Of a DNA stretch of 13,994 nucleotides, positions 6,418-12,970 are shown one piece after another; within the stretch, counting starts at the first letter, position 1, and each line of letters begins with the position of its first letter. The position numbers and the translations under genes were made by a program. A model generated the notes under the pieces. It ran no database searches. It was not told where the DNA came from and worked only from the letters and a program-made list of their open reading frames with translations. The DNA is from JAUXIQ01 sp030620925 [NCBI: Nitrospinota bacterium] (GTDB lineage Bacteria; JAUXIQ01): the NCBI GenBank assembly GCA_030620925.1, contig JAUXIQ010000014.1, positions 1-13,994 on the forward strand, read 5' to 3'.

Positions 6418-7245
6418 ATGTCATCTAAGGAGATGGATAAGCTGACCGCTCGGGAGGTGAGGGGAATAGTACGTGAGGGGAAATGGGTGCGGCCCACGGC
6501 GGGCCTGTCGAGAGGGTTCATCCAGGCCAACCTGGTGATCCTGCCCGCCCGTGAGGCGGAGGACTTTTACCGATTCTGCAAGGCGAACCCCAAACCCTGT
6601 CCGCTGCTGGAGATGTTTGAGGCCGGCTGTCCGGAACCCAGGCGTGTGGCCCCCGGCGCCGATATTCGCACCGACCTGCCGCTGTACCGCATATTCAAAG
6701 ACGGGGAGATGGTCGGCGAAGAAGAGGATGTTACTTCTTTCTGGCGGGATGACATGGTCTCCTTTCTGCTGGGATGCAGCTACACCTTCGAGCACCGTCT
6801 TGCCGAGGCGGGCATTCCCTTGCGCCACTGGGAACAGGGGTGCAACGTGGCCGCTTTCGTCACGGAAGTCCAGTGCGAGCCGGTGGGCATCTTCCGGGGA
6901 CCAATGGTGGTCAGCATGCGCCCGGTGCCGGAGGAACAGGTGGAGCTGGCGGTGCAGGTCACCGAGCCTCACCATCACAGCCACGGCGCGCCCGTGCATA
7001 TTGGACGGCCGGAGGAAATAGGCATAAAAGACATTTCCCGGCCCGAATACGGGGACGCCGTCGAGATAAGGGAAGGGGAGGTGCCGATATTCTGGGCCTG
7101 CGGGGTGACCCCCCAGGAGGTGCTCCTGAACGCCAAACCTCCACTGGCCCTCACTCACTCCCCCGGGTATATGTTCATTACCGATTTGAAGGACGACGCC
7201 CCTGTGAAACTTTTCGAAGCGCCGGAAGCATTTTTGAGGGATTGA
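6418..7245 (+). CDS. UPF0317 / DUF1445 family hydro-lyase-like protein (YcsI-like)
   Basis: The protein shows the family's long conserved blocks: QANLVILP, FCKANPKPCPLLEMFEAG, ADIRTDLPLYR, SFLLGCSYTFEHRL, GPMVVSMRP, HGAPVHIG, FWACGVTPQ and LTHSPGYMFITD. Members are annotated as putative hydro-lyases and are related to mammalian D-glutamate cyclase, which dehydrates D-glutamate to 5-oxo-D-proline; the bacterial substrates are mostly unknown. I chose the ATG at 6418 (275 residues) over the one at 6403 because GGAGGG lies 6 bases ahead of it; the longer form has no proper ribosome binding site. It sits 33 bases after the ThDP enzyme and before the MaoC pair. Its job may therefore be adding or removing water from a hydroxy or oxo acid in the same pathway, which is inference. 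Length is usual for the family. Confidence 0.88.
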   Translation: MSSKEMDKLTAREVRGIVREGKWVRPTAGLSRGFIQANLVILPAREAEDFYRFCKANPKPCPLLEMFEAGCPEPRRVAPGADIRTDLPLYRIFKDGEMVGEEEDVTSFWRDDMVSFLLGCSYTFEHRLAEAGIPLRHWEQGCNVAAFVTEVQCEPVGIFRGPMVVSMRPVPEEQVELAVQVTEPHHHSHGAPVHIGRPEEIGIKDISRPEYGDAVEIREGEVPIFWACGVTPQEVLLNAKPPLALTHSPGYMFITDLKDDAPVKLFEAPEAFLRD

Positions 7246-7331
7246 CAGCGGCCCCTGCTGATGGTAAGTAATTGTTGATTTGAGTGAGACACTTACATTT
7301 TAGCCGAGATTTTATAGTGGAGGGATTTTCT

Positions 7332-7796
7332 ATGGTTGATAAGAACCTTCTGGGAAAGGAGTTCCCCGGCCCTACGTGGGATATTGAGAAGGGGAAGATC
7401 GGGGAGTTCGCCAAAGCGATCGAGGACCCCAACCCTATTTTCTATGATGAAGCGGCGGCGAAAGCTGTCGGGCTTGAAGGGGTTCCCGCGCCGCTGACCT
7501 TTTTGGTGACGGAGATGTTTCATTTCGACGAAAGTATCTCCAGGCCGGATTACAAGGTGGATATGAACCGCGTCCTCGACGGGGGGACGGAGTTCGAATA
7601 CATCAAGCCGGTGCTTGCAGGAGACACCATCACCAGCAGCACGAAGGTGGTGGACATCTATGAAAAGACGGGCAAACGCGGGGGGACGATGACTTTCGTG
7701 GTGGCCGAGACCACCTATACCAACCAGAAAGGCGAGGCCTGCGTGAAGTCGCGAGGCACCCTGATTGAGACCAGCCAGGCACCCACATCGGGCTGA
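7332..7796 (+). CDS. MaoC-like N-terminal-type dehydratase subunit (HadA-like)
   Basis: The 154-residue protein resembles the FAS1-like N-terminal half of MaoC dehydratases (GKEFPGPTWDIEKGKIGEFA, EDPNPIFYDEAAAK, PAPLTFLV). This hot-dog-fold unit lacks the catalytic Asp-x-Asn-x-x-His site and normally pairs with a catalytic partner. The start at 7332 is preferred to an upstream in-frame ATG at 7284 because GGAGGG lies 7 bases before it. The partner gene follows 17 bases later. By analogy with mycobacterial HadA/HadB, the two should form a heterodimeric (3R)-hydroxyacyl-CoA (or -ACP) dehydratase/enoyl hydratase. An 86-base gap separates it from the UPF0317 gene. Substrate-binding role is inferred from the family. 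Confidence 0.85.
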   Translation: MVDKNLLGKEFPGPTWDIEKGKIGEFAKAIEDPNPIFYDEAAAKAVGLEGVPAPLTFLVTEMFHFDESISRPDYKVDMNRVLDGGTEFEYIKPVLAGDTITSSTKVVDIYEKTGKRGGTMTFVVAETTYTNQKGEACVKSRGTLIETSQAPTSG

Positions 7797-7813
7797 GAGA
7801 GGAGATACTGCAG

Positions 7814-8242
7814 ATGGCAGAGCTTTATTACGAGGATATAAATGAAGGTGACGAGGCCCAACCTCTGGCGATGGGTCCCTGCACCAGGACTCAGGTAGTA
7901 AAATACGCCGGGGCTTCGGGTGATTTTAATCCCTTGCATACGGACGAACTGTTCGCCATTCGGGCCGGTTTCGACCGGATATTCGCCATGGGCAAGATGG
8001 GTGCCGGCATGTGCACCCGCATGGTATGCGATTGGCTGGGCTTCCAGAACATCAAGAAGTACGGTTTCAGGTTCACCAGCCAGCTATGGCCGAATGACCT
8101 CATAACCTATAAAGGTAAAGTCGTCCGTAAGTATGAGGAAGGCGGAGAAAACCTGGTGGAGTGCGACATATTTGGTGAAAATCAAAACGGCGCCAGAACC
8201 TTGATGGGCAGCGTATTGGCCAGCTTGCCGTCCAAGAAGTGA
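7814..8242 (+). CDS. MaoC-like (R)-specific enoyl-CoA hydratase/dehydratase, catalytic subunit (HadB-like)
   Basis: This 142-residue hot-dog-fold protein carries the hydratase-2 motif ASGDFNPLHTD at 34-44, with the catalytic Asp37 and His42, followed by GFDRIFAMGKMGAG. Such enzymes add or remove water at the 2,3 position of (R)-3-hydroxyacyl-CoA or -ACP. The size is that of a single hot-dog domain, so it needs a partner, and the preceding gene supplies a matching N-terminal-type subunit. GAGGAG lies 9 bases before the ATG. It is the last operon gene and is followed 29 bases later by a strong terminator. It could serve either a breakdown pathway or a lipid-synthesis pathway; the lyase and decarboxylase next door favour breakdown. 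Confidence 0.9.
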   Translation: MAELYYEDINEGDEAQPLAMGPCTRTQVVKYAGASGDFNPLHTDELFAIRAGFDRIFAMGKMGAGMCTRMVCDWLGFQNIKKYGFRFTSQLWPNDLITYKGKVVRKYEEGGENLVECDIFGENQNGARTLMGSVLASLPSKK

Positions 8243-8271
8243 AGACGTTACCGGATAAGTAAAAGCAATGG

Positions 8272-8305
8272 TGGGCCGGGGCTGATACCCCGGCCCATCT
8301 TTTTT
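8272..8305 (+). terminator. Intrinsic terminator closing the five-gene operon
   Basis: A perfect 10-bp stem, TGGGCCGGGG (8272-8281) with CCCCGGCCCA (8288-8297), has a 6-base loop CTGATA and is followed by TCTTTTTT. This is a textbook rho-independent terminator just after the MaoC gene. Confidence 0.93.
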
Positions 8306-8401
8306 AAGAAGCGGTGAGTTGTTATTAACGGCCGAAAATCTTTTAAGAGCTGATCCCCCGATAACGCGGGAGCTGATGCTTGGTGAAGAGGGAGGAATGA
8401 G

Positions 8402-9196
8402 ATGGATTTAGGAATTAAAGACAGGGTGGCTATAGTGGCCGCATCCAGCAAGGGTTTGGGCAAGGCATCGGCCATGGCGCTGGCCGGGGAAGGTGTGAAG
8501 CTCACCCTTTGCGCCCGGGGCGAAGAGGCCCTGAACGCCGCCGCCGATGAAATAAGCGGGAAAACCGGTGCAGAAGTTTTTAGCATGGCGGTGGACGTTA
8601 CCAATAAAGACGATATAGACGCCCTGGTAAAAGCCACCGTGGATAAATTCGGTAAGGTGGACATCCTGGTGACCAATGCCGGCGGGCCGCCGCCGGTGGT
8701 CTCTTTCCTCGACGTGACGGACGAGGGCTGGCGGGAAGGCATAGACCTCAACCTCATGAGCACCATAAACATGTGCAGGGCCGTCGTCCCCCACATGAAG
8801 GCTCAGAAGTGGGGCCGCATCGTTAACATTATGTCCATCTCGGTGAAGCAGCCGCTGGACGCGCTGCTCCTCTCCAACGTTTCACGGACGGCTGTGGTGG
8901 GTTTCTCCAAGACCATCTCCAACGAGCTGGCCGGGGACAATATAACCGTGAATACCGTCTGCCCGGGAGCCATCTTGACTGATAGAGTGAAGAATATGAC
9001 TCAGGCCAGGGCAAAGAACGAAGGCAAGACGCAGGAAGAGATTCTGGCCGCCTACACTGACATCATCCCCATGGGACGCATAGGCCGGCCGGAGGAGCTG
9101 GGTGGCATGGTGGCCTTTCTGGCCTCTGAGCATGCCAGCTATATTACCGGCACGGTAATACAGATAGACGGCGGGTTCGTTAAAGGTTATAACTGA
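8402..9196 (+). CDS. Atypical short-chain dehydrogenase/reductase lacking the catalytic Tyr/Lys
   Basis: The 264-residue protein is a clear SDR by size and by TNAGGPP at 91-97, CPGAILTDR and the C-terminal QIDGGF. The glycine motif is altered (AASSKGLG at 13-20 rather than TGxxxGIG). In the active site Ser145 is present, but the position 13 residues later, normally Tyr, is Ser158 and the Lys position is Arg162 (SNVSR, in place of YxxxK). Relatives with the same SN-x-x-R pattern are widespread and usually annotated as 3-oxoacyl-ACP reductase-like, so this is a subfamily trait rather than a mutation. Activity as a normal reductase is doubtful. GGAGG lies about 6 bases before the ATG. It has a leader of about 100 bases after the previous terminator and shares its first residues (MDLG-K-R) with the minus-strand SDR ending at 9807. 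Confidence 0.88.
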   Translation: MDLGIKDRVAIVAASSKGLGKASAMALAGEGVKLTLCARGEEALNAAADEISGKTGAEVFSMAVDVTNKDDIDALVKATVDKFGKVDILVTNAGGPPPVVSFLDVTDEGWREGIDLNLMSTINMCRAVVPHMKAQKWGRIVNIMSISVKQPLDALLLSNVSRTAVVGFSKTISNELAGDNITVNTVCPGAILTDRVKNMTQARAKNEGKTQEEILAAYTDIIPMGRIGRPEELGGMVAFLASEHASYITGTVIQIDGGFVKGYN

Positions 9197-9237
9197 TACC
9201 GGCGAGGGATAACAAGATATTTTTCCGCTGTAGTGTA

Positions 9238-9307
9238 GGGGCGATCCCGCGTTTGGCGGGATTGTATTCGCCCGAATTTGTAGAGACAATTCATGAATTG
9301 TCTCTAC
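9238..9307. repeat. Two adjoining palindromic intergenic repeat units
   Basis: The first unit (9238-9273) is a nested hairpin: GGGCG/CGCCC outside and ATCCCGC/GCGGGAT inside with a GTTTG loop. The second (9280-9307) is a perfect 28-base palindrome whose half is GTAGAGACAATTCA. The GTAGRGRC-type ends resemble short dispersed palindromes seen many times in bacterial genomes. They lie just after the SDR gene and may act as mRNA ends or mobile REP/MITE-like elements. Only one copy of each is visible here. Confidence 0.7.
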
Positions 9308-9397
9308 GACAGTGATAATGTATCTCTCATCGCGTATACATTGAATCATTCCGCCGCAGGGCGGGAGGAAGCCGGGTCCACTTACGCGATTTCGAAT

Positions 9398-9562
9398 TCA
9401 GCTTTTAGTGGACGTTCTTGCAAAAAAAGATGTGAATTGCTGTTCCACTTTCACTGAATTGCATTTGGGGCACTTGACCCTCTTGTTTCCCTTTTCACTG
9501 ATACTCAGATTCAGGGAAAATTTCTTTCTGCATTTAGCGCACTGATAATCATACGTCGGCAT
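9398..9562 (-). CDS. FmdB-family zinc ribbon protein
   Basis: A 54-residue protein beginning MPTYDYQCAKC is encoded on the minus strand. It has two CxxC pairs (Cys8/Cys11 and Cys31/Cys34), the zinc ribbon of the FmdB family, and a basic linker between them. FmdB-like proteins are small cytosolic zinc ribbons often described as putative regulators; their function is not established. The start is well supported by AAGGAGG 8 bases upstream and the MPxYxYxC opening typical of the family. After the second CxxC it ends with a short Ser/Thr-rich tail. It lies downstream of the SDR ending at 9807 on the same strand, but a gap of 244 bases with its own TATAAT suggests separate transcription. Confidence 0.88.
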   Translation of the reverse strand: MPTYDYQCAKCRKKFSLNLSISEKGNKRVKCPKCNSVKVEQQFTSFFARTSTKS

Positions 9563-9609
9563 CTCGCAAACCTCCTTCGGATTTATCCACTAACTGGAAG
9601 TAGAGTTGT

Positions 9610-9615
9610 ATTATA
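9610..9615 (-). promoter_or_regulatory. Candidate -10 element for the FmdB-like gene
   Basis: A perfect TATAAT is read on the minus strand 48 bases before the start codon, but no good -35 box is found 16-18 bases upstream. The rest of the 244-base gap (9563-9806) shows only a GGGCTGC/GCAGCCC inverted repeat near 9770-9797, just after the upstream SDR, without a T tract. Confidence 0.4.
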
Positions 9616-9806
9616 CCTGTCTCGGCTTTGCATATGGGCGGTTTTTGTGCCCTCTAAAATATCCGCGGCCATACCGGTTAAAAGATTCGAGTCCCTTACA
9701 CAACTAATATAGACTCGCCGGAGCAATTTTTCTTCATGTTTTATCGAATGGTCTGCTGATTTTGCATGGGCTGCAACCAGCAGCGGAGGCAGCCCCCTTT
9801 TTCAGC

Positions 9807-10607
9807 TCAGGCCGTGGCCCGGTAAGAGCCGCCGTCTATGTTTATGTTCGTGCCGGTGATATAGTCGGCTTTGTTGGAACATAAGAAGGCCACCATGTAG
9901 CCTATCTCCTCCGGTTTGCCGAACCTCCTCAACGGCACGCCCTGTGACCTCTCATCCAGCACCTCTTGCGGCTTCCTGCCGGAGCTCTTCCCCAGGGTCC
10001 GGGCGTTTTCCTCCCACATGGGAGTCAGTATGGGCCCCGGCGAGACGCTGTTCACCAGGATGTTTAACTGGGCGAGGTCTTCGGCCATGGCCTTGGACAG
10101 GCTGATAACGGCTGCCTTGGTGGTGGTGTATTCCACCAGGTTGGGCAGCGGCGGGAGGGCTATCATTTTCCCCACGATGGAGGTGATATTGATTATTCGG
10201 CCCCAGCCTTTTTCTTTCATATAGGGGACCGCCCCACGCGAGCAGCGGATGGTGCTCATGAGGTTGAAGTCGATCCCCGCCTGCCAGGTTTCATCATCCA
10301 GCTCCGTGAAGCTGCCCCTTTGGCCGCCGCCGGCATTGTTCACCAGAATATCTATGCCCCCCAGCTCCCTGGCCACGGTATCTACGAGCTTTGTTATTTC
10401 GTCCGCGTTCGTTACGTCCGCCTGCACGGCTACGACCTGGTACCCCTTGTCTTTAAACTCCTTCTCCGTTTCCTTCAGTTGGCCGGCTTTCCGCCCGCAG
10501 ATGGCCACTGCCGCCCCCTCCGCGGCCAACACTTCCGCGCAGGACTTTCCGATCCCTGCGCTGGAGCCGGTTATCATTGCGTTGCGTCCCTTTAGTCCCA
10601 GGTCCAT
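9807..10607 (-). CDS. Classical short-chain dehydrogenase/reductase
   Basis: A 266-residue SDR of FabG-like length. It has the NAD(P)-binding TGSSAGIG at 13-20, NNAGG at 90-94, Ser143, Tyr160 and Lys164 (YTTTK), and INIDGG near the C-terminus. All catalytic residues are present, so it should act as an alcohol dehydrogenase/ketoreductase on a hydroxyacyl or similar substrate. The Ser-Tyr spacing is 4 residues longer than usual (KMIALPPLPNLVEY), marking a subfamily. I chose the ATG at 10607, which has AAGGAG 7 bases upstream; a longer open frame to 10712 would extend through the promoter and adds no conserved sequence. It is monocistronic with a TGGAAA-17-TATAAT promoter. A sister of the SDR at 8402-9196 judging by the shared N-terminus. 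Confidence 0.9.
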   Translation of the reverse strand: MDLGLKGRNAMITGSSAGIGKSCAEVLAAEGAAVAICGRKAGQLKETEKEFKDKGYQVVAVQADVTNADEITKLVDTVARELGGIDILVNNAGGGQRGSFTELDDETWQAGIDFNLMSTIRCSRGAVPYMKEKGWGRIINITSIVGKMIALPPLPNLVEYTTTKAAVISLSKAMAEDLAQLNILVNSVSPGPILTPMWEENARTLGKSSGRKPQEVLDERSQGVPLRRFGKPEEIGYMVAFLCSNKADYITGTNINIDGGSYRATA

Positions 10608-10662
10608 AGCCCTTCTCCTTCCTCGATGAGATAGTCTTGCGTTATTGTCCCGACAATGGATA

Positions 10663-10691
10663 ATTATAGCTTCAAACGAGTGCCATTTCCA
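10663..10691 (-). promoter_or_regulatory. Candidate promoter of the minus-strand SDR gene
   Basis: On the minus strand TGGAAA (10691-10686), a 17-base spacer and a perfect TATAAT (10668-10663) lie about 56 bases ahead of the chosen start codon. This supports starting the protein at 10607 rather than 10712. Confidence 0.6.
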
Positions 10692-10753
10692 TATCGTTCG
10701 GAGTTTATTCAAACAAACGGTTGCACTCGCACTCTGTTTCTGGATAGGCGAGG

Positions 10754-10784
10754 GAAAAGAGTGCCCCGCCGGATAATCGGGGCA
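10754..10784 (-). terminator. Intrinsic terminator after the MFE-2-like SDR
   Basis: On the minus strand TGCCCCG/CGGGGCA forms a 7-bp stem around a 9-base loop, followed by CTCTTTT. It lies 23 bases after the stop codon of the SDR ending at 10808. Confidence 0.78.
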
Positions 10785-10807
10785 TCTCTTGATTTTGTAA
10801 ACCGTCT

Positions 10808-11719
10808 CTAAACCAGGGGTTCGTAAGGGAATATATCGGCCGTGGTCACCAGGGGTGAGAAAGAATCGGCCATGGCCCCGGGGATTACATCAGCAATACT
10901 CTGCGGGTCCCAGCCTTCTGCCCGGTGTATGGTCCTCACCGGCCTGGGGAGCGAGAAGAGTATTATCTCTTTCGCCCTCACGCCGAAGACCTGCCCGCTG
11001 ATTTCTCCCGCCTCTTCGCTGGCCAGATAGGTGACCAGGGGTGCGATATGGCCGGGGTCCATCCTCTTGATTTTCTCCAGGCGCTGTTTGTCTTCTTCGG
11101 TCCTTTCTGGGATGGTTCCGATGAGGCGCGTCCAGGCGAAGGGAGCGATGGCGTTGAAGGTAACGCCGTAGCGCTGCATGTCCAGCGCACAGTTCCTGGT
11201 GAAACCCACGATTCCCAATTTGGCGGCGCCGTAGTTTGATTGGCCGTAGTTGCCCAGGATACCGGAGGTCGAGGAGAAATTAATGACCCTCCCGTATTTC
11301 TGCTGCTTCATGTAGTTCGAAGCGGCCCGGGTGCAGTCGAAGGTGCCCTTCATGTGCACTTCCATGACGCCGTCCCACTCTTCTTCTGTCATGTTGAATA
11401 TCATCCTGTCGCGCAGCACGCCGGCGTTGTTCACCAGTATGTCTATTTTGCCGAAATTGTCGATCGCCGTCTTGATGATGTTGTGGCCGCCTTCCCACGT
11501 GGCGACGGTATCGAAATTATCCACTGCCTCACCGCCCGCGTCGGTTATCTCTTTGACCACCTGGGTGGCGACGGCCTGGTCAGAACCCGTGCCGTCTTCG
11601 GCGCCGCCCAGGTCGTTCACTACAACCTTGGCCCCTTCCTTGGCCATAAGCAGAGCCATGCTTCTGCCGATGCCTCTGCCCGCTCCGGTAACTACCGCCA
11701 CTCTGTCCTTGAGCATCAT
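10808..11719 (-). CDS. MFE-2-type (3R)-hydroxyacyl-CoA dehydrogenase-like SDR
   Basis: A 303-residue protein with a complete SDR core: TGAGRGIG at 11-18, the NDLGG at 35-39 typical of peroxisomal multifunctional enzyme type 2 (17-beta-HSD type 4), NNAG at 97-100, Ser150, Tyr163 and Lys167 (NYGAAK). MFE-2 dehydrogenase domains oxidise (3R)-hydroxyacyl-CoA to 3-oxoacyl-CoA with NAD. It is longer than a standard 250-residue SDR through a C-terminal extension after GQVFGVRAKEI (about residue 240 on), as in the MFE-2 group, though it lacks fused hydratase and SCP domains. AGGAGG stands 8 bases before the first of two adjacent ATG codons. The stand-alone MaoC pair elsewhere in the window could supply the hydratase half, which is inference. 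It has its own promoter and terminator. Confidence 0.88.
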   Translation of the reverse strand: MMLKDRVAVVTGAGRGIGRSMALLMAKEGAKVVVNDLGGAEDGTGSDQAVATQVVKEITDAGGEAVDNFDTVATWEGGHNIIKTAIDNFGKIDILVNNAGVLRDRMIFNMTEEEWDGVMEVHMKGTFDCTRAASNYMKQQKYGRVINFSSTSGILGNYGQSNYGAAKLGIVGFTRNCALDMQRYGVTFNAIAPFAWTRLIGTIPERTEEDKQRLEKIKRMDPGHIAPLVTYLASEEAGEISGQVFGVRAKEIILFSLPRPVRTIHRAEGWDPQSIADVIPGAMADSFSPLVTTADIFPYEPLV

Positions 11720-12073
11720 CTGGGTTGCCTCCTTTTGGTTGAAAATTTACTGTACAAGACAGTTGCAGTTTAAAAGGATAATCCAGGTAACTTCTTACTG
11801 AGCGAATTAACGGCGCGTATTATAACAGGAAGACCGGCTCGTGCCAAACTAAGAATGGGGGATGCGAAAACCTTTGTTCGTCAGAACGGAGCGATAACAG
11901 CAAGGCGGGAAAATTCCGGCTAAAGTTCAATGTCTTTTTCAGTCGATAAATATATATCATGAGGTTGGTTTTTTTTAATATCCTACTAGAGGAGGAAGTA
12001 GCAGAATGCCGTGAGGATAGTAAGGAGGATTAAAGAGCAGGTAAGCATTACCTTGATAACAGGAGAAAGAACG
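11720..12073. other. Intergenic region between divergent genes
   Basis: No gene is supported in this 354-base stretch. It contains the promoter of the minus-strand SDR. On the plus side are an AT-rich tract near 11945-11960 and GAGGAGG at about 11991-11997, followed by a three-codon ATG frame (12006) with a stop. An in-frame GTG at 12011 could lengthen the lipoprotein, but its added residues would put charged sequence ahead of the signal peptide. A CCGG/GGAAAATTCC-like region at 11905-11925 loosely resembles part of a c-di-GMP aptamer but lacks the core. Confidence 0.4.
11819..11847 (-). promoter_or_regulatory. Promoter of the MFE-2-like SDR gene
   Basis: On the minus strand TTGGCA (11847-11842) and a perfect TATAAT (11824-11819) are separated by 17 bases. 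The expected transcript has a leader of about 93 bases. Confidence 0.72.
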
Positions 12074-12418
12074 ATGAGGGGAAAAATAAAAGTTGTTGTG
12101 CTTCTCGGAGCGTGTGGGCTTCTTCTTACAGCCTGCATTGGGGAGATGACTCCAACTGATGCGACCTCACAAAAAAGTGGAACTCCAAAAGTTACTTCTA
12201 AAGCTTCGTCCAGGGCTGACCGGGTGGAGATTGTGGTCGATCGGGCAAATATAAGAGCTGGAGCATCTGCTAAGAGCAAAAAGATCGCAACCCTGAGCAG
12301 AGGTGCCTTATTGGATAAATTTGCCGTAAAAGGGAACTGGATAAAAGTCTCCCTACCAGACGGAAGGCAGGGCTGGGTATATAAGACACTGACAAGGGAA
12401 GTAGAGTCATCTAAATAA
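12074..12418 (+). CDS. SH3-domain lipoprotein
   Basis: The 114-residue product starts with a lipoprotein signal: MRGKIK, a hydrophobic run and the lipobox LLTAC with Cys21 as the expected acylated residue. A Ser/Thr/Lys-rich linker (about 22-50) leads to one bacterial SH3 domain (about 51-107), recognised by ANIRAGASAKSKKIATLSRG, GNWIKV and GWVYKTL. Such domains typically bind peptidoglycan or other cell-wall ligands, so an envelope role is likely. The start at 12074 is chosen because AGGAG lies 8 bases upstream and it puts the signal peptide at the N-terminus. The protein is alone in its transcription unit and ends before a strong terminator. Being a lipoprotein implies a membrane to anchor in; whether inner or outer cannot be told. 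Confidence 0.88.
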   Translation: MRGKIKVVVLLGACGLLLTACIGEMTPTDATSQKSGTPKVTSKASSRADRVEIVVDRANIRAGASAKSKKIATLSRGALLDKFAVKGNWIKVSLPDGRQGWVYKTLTREVESSK

Positions 12419-12491
12419 AAACCACTGAGAAGGAGTACCAGATCCGAGCAGCCGGGTGGAATTCACCTGGTAGCATAAGAGAAACTTTACG

Positions 12492-12527
12492 GGGACCGGT
12501 TTAGTATAGCCGGTCCCTTTTTATTTA
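12492..12527 (+). terminator. Intrinsic terminator after the SH3 lipoprotein gene
   Basis: GGGACCGG (12492-12499) pairs perfectly with CCGGTCCC (12510-12517) around a 10-base loop, followed by TTTTTATTTATT. Confidence 0.9.
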
Positions 12528-12781
12528 TTGGTCATCCTATGAACTCCCGGGGGTCTTGTTTTTTTGGGAACTCCTAGTCACTGGATAAAATTGAAATTCA
12601 AGGTATGAAACCGTCCGCATGCACCACTTTGATCGGGGAGATGTCCAGAGGCTTTTTGCGTTACTTAACTTCAGTTGAAGTGGATAGCAACTCAAGCGTG
12701 GTTGAAGTCAAAGGTGGTTTAACCGTGGTATTTTAAAAGCTGATGCCTCCCCGATACCGTTGACCTGCGGAGGCCGAAGGA
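12528..12781 (+). promoter_or_regulatory. Upstream region of the small secreted protein, with a possible site-hiding hairpin
   Basis: The stretch has no well-supported gene. A 43-codon frame from ATG 12605 to 12736 has no ribosome binding site and no recognised sequence. Just before the next gene, GCCTCC (12745-12750) can pair with GGAGGC (12769-12774), which contains the ribosome binding site of the gene starting at 12782. Such pairing could hold translation down. The pairing is seen; its use is inference. Confidence 0.35.
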
Positions 12782-12961
12782 GTGAGAACCCTCGCATTTG
12801 CAATCGCCTTCCTTCTCCTCTTGCCCACCTTCGCCTACCCGCGCCCCGATAGCCTGGGCAAACAGGGCGGCCACTACAATCGCAAGACTGGAATTTATCA
12901 CTTCCACGGGGAATCGTGTAATAGCAGAGGACAGATACCGGCTCCCGTTGTAGTTCCATAA
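12782..12961 (+). CDS. Small secreted protein with GHYNRKTGIYHFH motif
   Basis: A 59-residue protein starting with GTG: VRTLAFAIAF, then LLLLPTFA, forms a typical signal peptide, with cleavage likely after Ala18 (TFA). The mature part, about 41 residues, carries DSLGKQGGHYNRKTGIYHFH, which resembles the short motif G-C/G-H-x-N-x-K-T-G-x-Y-H-x-H seen in small secreted or periplasmic bacterial proteins (YHxH-type). The three His could bind metal; the Cys found in many relatives is missing at that place and a single Cys46 follows. GGAGG lies 8-9 bases before GTG, and an in-frame stop at 12761 rules out a longer form with another start. It faces the tRNA-Sec gene tail to tail, with 9 bases between. 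No function is established for the motif; I am fairly confident of the gene, less of its family. Confidence 0.72.
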   Translation: MRTLAFAIAFLLLLPTFAYPRPDSLGKQGGHYNRKTGIYHFHGESCNSRGQIPAPVVVP

Positions 12962-12970
12962 AAAAAGAAT

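Noticed and set aside
10608-10712. N-terminal extension of the SDR to 10712
   Set aside because: The extension crosses a good promoter and has no conserved residues; ATG 10607 has a strong ribosome binding site.
11865-11935. Possible second c-di-GMP aptamer (TTCCGGCTAAAG resembles one conserved block)
   Set aside because: The other core blocks (GGGCAAACC, CGCAAAGC, GGTAGCGGGG) are missing.
12011-12418. Longer form of the SH3 lipoprotein from GTG 12011
   Set aside because: It would put 21 mainly polar residues before the lipoprotein signal; the ATG at 12074 has a better ribosome binding site and signal placement.
12605-12736. 43-codon frame beginning MKPSACTTLIGEMSRG
   Set aside because: No ribosome binding site and no family match; could be a gene remnant, but nothing supports it.
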